Shown here: in pieces, positions 5,812 to 7,571 of the stretch
How the letters are laid out: the number at the start of each line of letters is the position of its first letter
How positions within the stretch are numbered: the first letter of the stretch is position 1
Assembly: GCA_002733915.1 (NCBI GenBank)
Contig: NVXN01000007.1
Location: 16,039-23,609 of the forward strand
DNA from: Aequorivita sp.
GTDB taxonomy: Bacteria > Bacteroidota > Bacteroidia > Flavobacteriales > Flavobacteriaceae
Length of the DNA stretch: 7,571 nucleotides
Direction: 5' to 3'
Position numbers and translations under genes: made by a program
The notes under the pieces: model-generated
What the model was told of the DNA's origin: nothing
Database searches by the model: none
The model's input: only the letters and a program-made list of their open reading frames with translations

Positions 5812-7056
5812 CTATTTTGCGGAACTGCCCAACTCACATACCACCCCAATTTTTTGAAGGTCTTTCCAGAAATTTGGGTACGATTTTGAAACTACTTCAG
5901 CGTTTTGAATGGTAAGCTCCGTTCTTAAAGCCAGGGGTGCAAAAGCCATCGCCATTCGGTGGTCTTGATACGTTTCAATAGTTTTATTTAAATAAATCTG
6001 CGATGTTTTTTCGAGACTTAGTGAATTTTCATCAATCTGAACCGTAGCGCCCAATTTTTCCAGTTCAGTTTTCAATGCCAAAAGTCTGTCCGTTTCCTTA
6101 ATTTTTAAGGTGTGGAGCCCCGTGAGCCTGCAACTTATTCCCAAGCCAAAACAACTTACGGCAATAGTTTGCGCCAAATCTGGTGTATTTGAAAGATCGA
6201 GCAACAAGGAATCTGGCAGGGGAATGTCTTTTTTTACAAGTGATATGGTTTTTTCAGAAGCATTAAAAACCGTTTCTACGCCCAATGAATTATAGAGTTG
6301 CACCAAAGCGGCATCTCCCTGTAAACTTTCTCTTGAAAAACTGCCTAATGTAACTTTAAAATTTTCAGAAAGCGCAACCAAACTATAAAAATAAGAGGCT
6401 GAGCTCCAATCAGATTCCACAACTAAAGACTGTTTTTCAACATATTTTGCAGCGGAAACCACGATTTCATTATTGGTGAAACTGCTTTCAATTCCAATTT
6501 TTTTCAACAGTGAAAGGGTCATTTCAATATAAGGTACGGAAGTGGTATTACCGTCTAAAACAATTTTCAAACCATGGGGCAACATGGGCGCCATGAGCAT
6601 CAATGCAGAAATATACTGACTGCTCACGTTTGCTTTGATGGTTACCTCAGTTTTCAAAAGTCTTTTTCCCATTATTTTTAGAGGCGGGAAACCTTCATTT
6701 TTAACAAATGCAATATCCGCGCCCAAATTTCTGAGTGCTTCCACCAAAATACCTATGGGGCGTTGCTGCATACGCTGGCTACCGGTGAGCAATATAGCCG
6801 CACCGTTCTTTGCAGCAAAGTAGGCCGTCAAGAAACGCATGGCGGTGCCGGCATGGTGCACATCCACCGTTCCGTTTATGACGTTCAATGCCTTTTTGAG
6901 TACTGTAGAATCGTCACTTTCCGATAGATTTTCAATAGAAATATTTGGAAATTGTGCCTGAAGAATCAATAGACGGTTCGATTCGCTTTTTGAACCGCCG
7001 ATATTGATTTTTATATTTTTCGAAGGAAGCTCTCCACGTTTTAGAATGGCTTTCAT
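5812..7056 (-). CDS. aroA: 3-phosphoshikimate 1-carboxyvinyltransferase (EPSP synthase)
   Basis: Sixth step of the shikimate pathway: transfers the enolpyruvyl group of PEP to shikimate-3-phosphate. Family residues are in order along 414 aa: GGSKSESNR (20-28; K23 and R28 bind substrates), HAGTAMRFL (68-76), MQQRPIG (96-102), SSQYISALM (145-153), SDWSSASYF (215-223), NTPDLAQT (290-297; D293 is the catalytic Asp), KIKETDRL (318-325; E321, R324), YQDHRMAMAF (363-372; R367) and SKSYPNFW (390-397; K391). Two oddities: the stretch from the K23 motif to the AGTAMR motif is about 27 residues shorter than in E. coli AroA as I recall it, and Phe75 stands where E. coli has Pro101 of the PEP/glyphosate loop. 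The ATG overlaps the stop of the upstream membrane protein gene as ATGA, so translation is probably coupled. I see no clear terminator after it. Confidence 0.97.
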   Translation of the reverse strand: MKAILKRGELPSKNIKINIGGSKSESNRLLILQAQFPNISIENLSESDDSTVLKKALNVINGTVDVHHAGTAMRFLTAYFAAKNGAAILLTGSQRMQQRPIGILVEALRNLGADIAFVKNEGFPPLKIMGKRLLKTEVTIKANVSSQYISALMLMAPMLPHGLKIVLDGNTTSVPYIEMTLSLLKKIGIESSFTNNEIVVSAAKYVEKQSLVVESDWSSASYFYSLVALSENFKVTLGSFSRESLQGDAALVQLYNSLGVETVFNASEKTISLVKKDIPLPDSLLLDLSNTPDLAQTIAVSCFGLGISCRLTGLHTLKIKETDRLLALKTELEKLGATVQIDENSLSLEKTSQIYLNKTIETYQDHRMAMAFAPLALRTELTIQNAEVVSKSYPNFWKDLQKIGVVCELGSSAK

Positions 7057-7295
7057 TGCCCAGAATCCTTTTCTTTAAGCTTTGCTCTAAATTTTCCGAA
7101 AGTGACAAAAAAACCATAAACAAACCCCGCCACAAAAAGGGTGAGAAAAAACAGTACCGGGTTTTGTTCGGTGAAATAAGCTATTTCAAAACCTTCTATG
7201 GCCCATTTAATAAGTGAAAAAAGCACCACGAAAGCAATGGCAAGCGCAAACACCGATTTCCAAAAGCCCTTTGTACTTATAACTTTTTTGAACAT
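7053..7295 (-). CDS. Small two-helix membrane protein of unknown function, between mazG-like gene and aroA
   Basis: I do not recognise this 80-aa protein as a named family. It has two hydrophobic segments, residues about 14-32 and 47-66, separated by a short polar loop (EGFEIAYFTEQNP). Lys/Arg residues cluster at both ends (MFKKVISTKGFWK; KFRAKLKEK), so by the positive-inside rule both ends should face the cytoplasm. TM2 is rich in Gly and aromatic residues (AGFVYGFFVTFG). There is no signal peptide or lipobox. Its ATG (7293-7295) follows the TAA of the MazG-like gene with no base between, and its TGA overlaps the aroA start as ATGA. Such tight packing makes it a real, co-translated gene rather than a chance ORF. 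A role in aromatic synthesis or nucleotide cleaning cannot be claimed from position alone. Confidence 0.8.
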   Translation of the reverse strand: MFKKVISTKGFWKSVFALAIAFVVLFSLIKWAIEGFEIAYFTEQNPVLFFLTLFVAGFVYGFFVTFGKFRAKLKEKDSGQ

Positions 7296-7571
7296 TTATT
7301 TCAGTTTATCGTTACTATGGTGCCGATCGTGGTCGCGTTTGGCCTTTAGGTCCAGTTTTTCCTGAAAGGCTTTTTCAAGATCAATCCCAGTTTGGTTTGC
7401 AAGGCAGAGTACCACAAAAATAACATCGGCAAGCTCTTCGCCCAGATCTTTGGTTTTGTCGGTTTCCTTTTCACTCTGTTCGCCATAGCGGCGTGCTATG
7501 ATACGTGCTACTTCACCAACTTCTTCGGTAAGCTGCGCCATATTGGTAAGTTCATTAAAATAACGAACGCC
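7296..7571 (-). CDS. MazG-like nucleotide pyrophosphohydrolase, C-terminal part (5' end beyond right edge)
   Basis: All-alpha NTP pyrophosphohydrolase of the MazG superfamily, which splits NTPs, often non-canonical or damaged ones, to NMP and pyrophosphate. The frame stays open from the first ATG (7539-7541) to the edge, adding GVRYFNELTN ahead of it; these ten residues fit the first helix of flavobacterial MazG-like proteins, so the true start lies outside the window. The metal-binding signature is visible: EEVGE (EExxE) in LTEEVGEVARII, followed by EELADVIF (ExxD). Between them is RRYGEQSEKETDK, and LANQTGIDLEKAF follows. It is a short single-domain form, not the two-domain E. coli MazG. 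It is the first visible gene of the operon and ends TAA directly against the next ATG. The exact substrate cannot be told from sequence. Confidence 0.9.
   Translation of the reverse strand, partial: GVRYFNELTNMAQLTEEVGEVARIIARRYGEQSEKETDKTKDLGEELADVIFVVLCLANQTGIDLEKAFQEKLDLKAKRDHDRHHSNDKLK

Noticed and set aside
5734..5889. Hand-found 51-aa plus-strand ORF (MKVYYLEMFCDEYRM...) in the aroA-queA spacer running into aroA antisense
   Set aside because: About half lies antisense to the conserved aroA C-terminus, there is no promoter or terminator, and it shows no recognisable domain. The amino acid mix is plausible enough to check for conservation, but not to annotate.
6932..7135. 67-aa minus-strand ORF across the aroA start in another frame
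   Set aside because: Overlaps both aroA and the small membrane protein gene, which are joined by a clean ATGA coupling.
7296..7541. MazG-like gene as a complete 81-aa gene starting at the ATG at 7539-7541
   Set aside because: The frame stays open to the window edge and the extra residues GVRYFNELTN fit the first helix of the family, so the ATG is an internal Met and the gene is cut by the edge.
1..7571. Mobile element, CRISPR array, defence or toxin-antitoxin system, RNA gene
   Set aside because: No transposase, integrase, terminal repeats, spaced direct repeats or tRNA-like folds seen. The MazG-like protein belongs to a housekeeping-type operon, with no MazE/MazF partner in view.

Overview
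The window looks like chromosomal DNA of a member of the Bacteroidota, most likely family Flavobacteriaceae. The signs are low-GC DNA, A-rich start regions without clear Shine-Dalgarno sequences, several Bacteroidota-type -7 promoter elements (TAnnTTTG), and two secreted proteins ending in type IX secretion system (T9SS) type A sorting domains. The genus cannot be fixed from this sequence.

Layout from left to right: (1) the 5' part of a long-chain polyprenyl diphosphate synthase gene, minus strand, running off the left edge; (2) a 322-bp divergent intergenic region with a promoter element at each end; (3) the only plus-strand gene, a small secreted choice-of-anchor J / cleaved-adhesin-type protein with a T9SS tail; (4) a perfect 28-nt palindrome acting as a two-way terminator between it and rlmN; (5) rlmN, minus strand; (6) a T9SS-secreted lysyl-endopeptidase-like serine protease, minus strand, with its own terminator; (7) queA, minus strand, with the best promoter in the window and a strong terminator; (8) a tightly packed minus-strand operon, read in the order MazG-like pyrophosphohydrolase (cut by the right edge), an 80-aa two-helix membrane protein, and aroA, joined by TAAATG and ATGA junctions.

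Most genes are housekeeping: isoprenoid chain synthesis (probably the menaquinone tail), rRNA/tRNA modification (RlmN, QueA), aromatic amino acid synthesis (AroA) and nucleotide-pool cleaning (MazG family). The two T9SS cargo genes are the accessory part. One sits on each side of rlmN, and together they supply an extracellular protease and a putative surface binding protein. I see no mobile element, CRISPR array, tRNA, rRNA or defence system. The most interesting signals are details: active-site and maturation-site changes in the protease, promoter elements almost touching start codons, a compact AroA with an altered glyphosate-loop motif, and an unrecognised membrane protein locked into the mazG-aroA operon.
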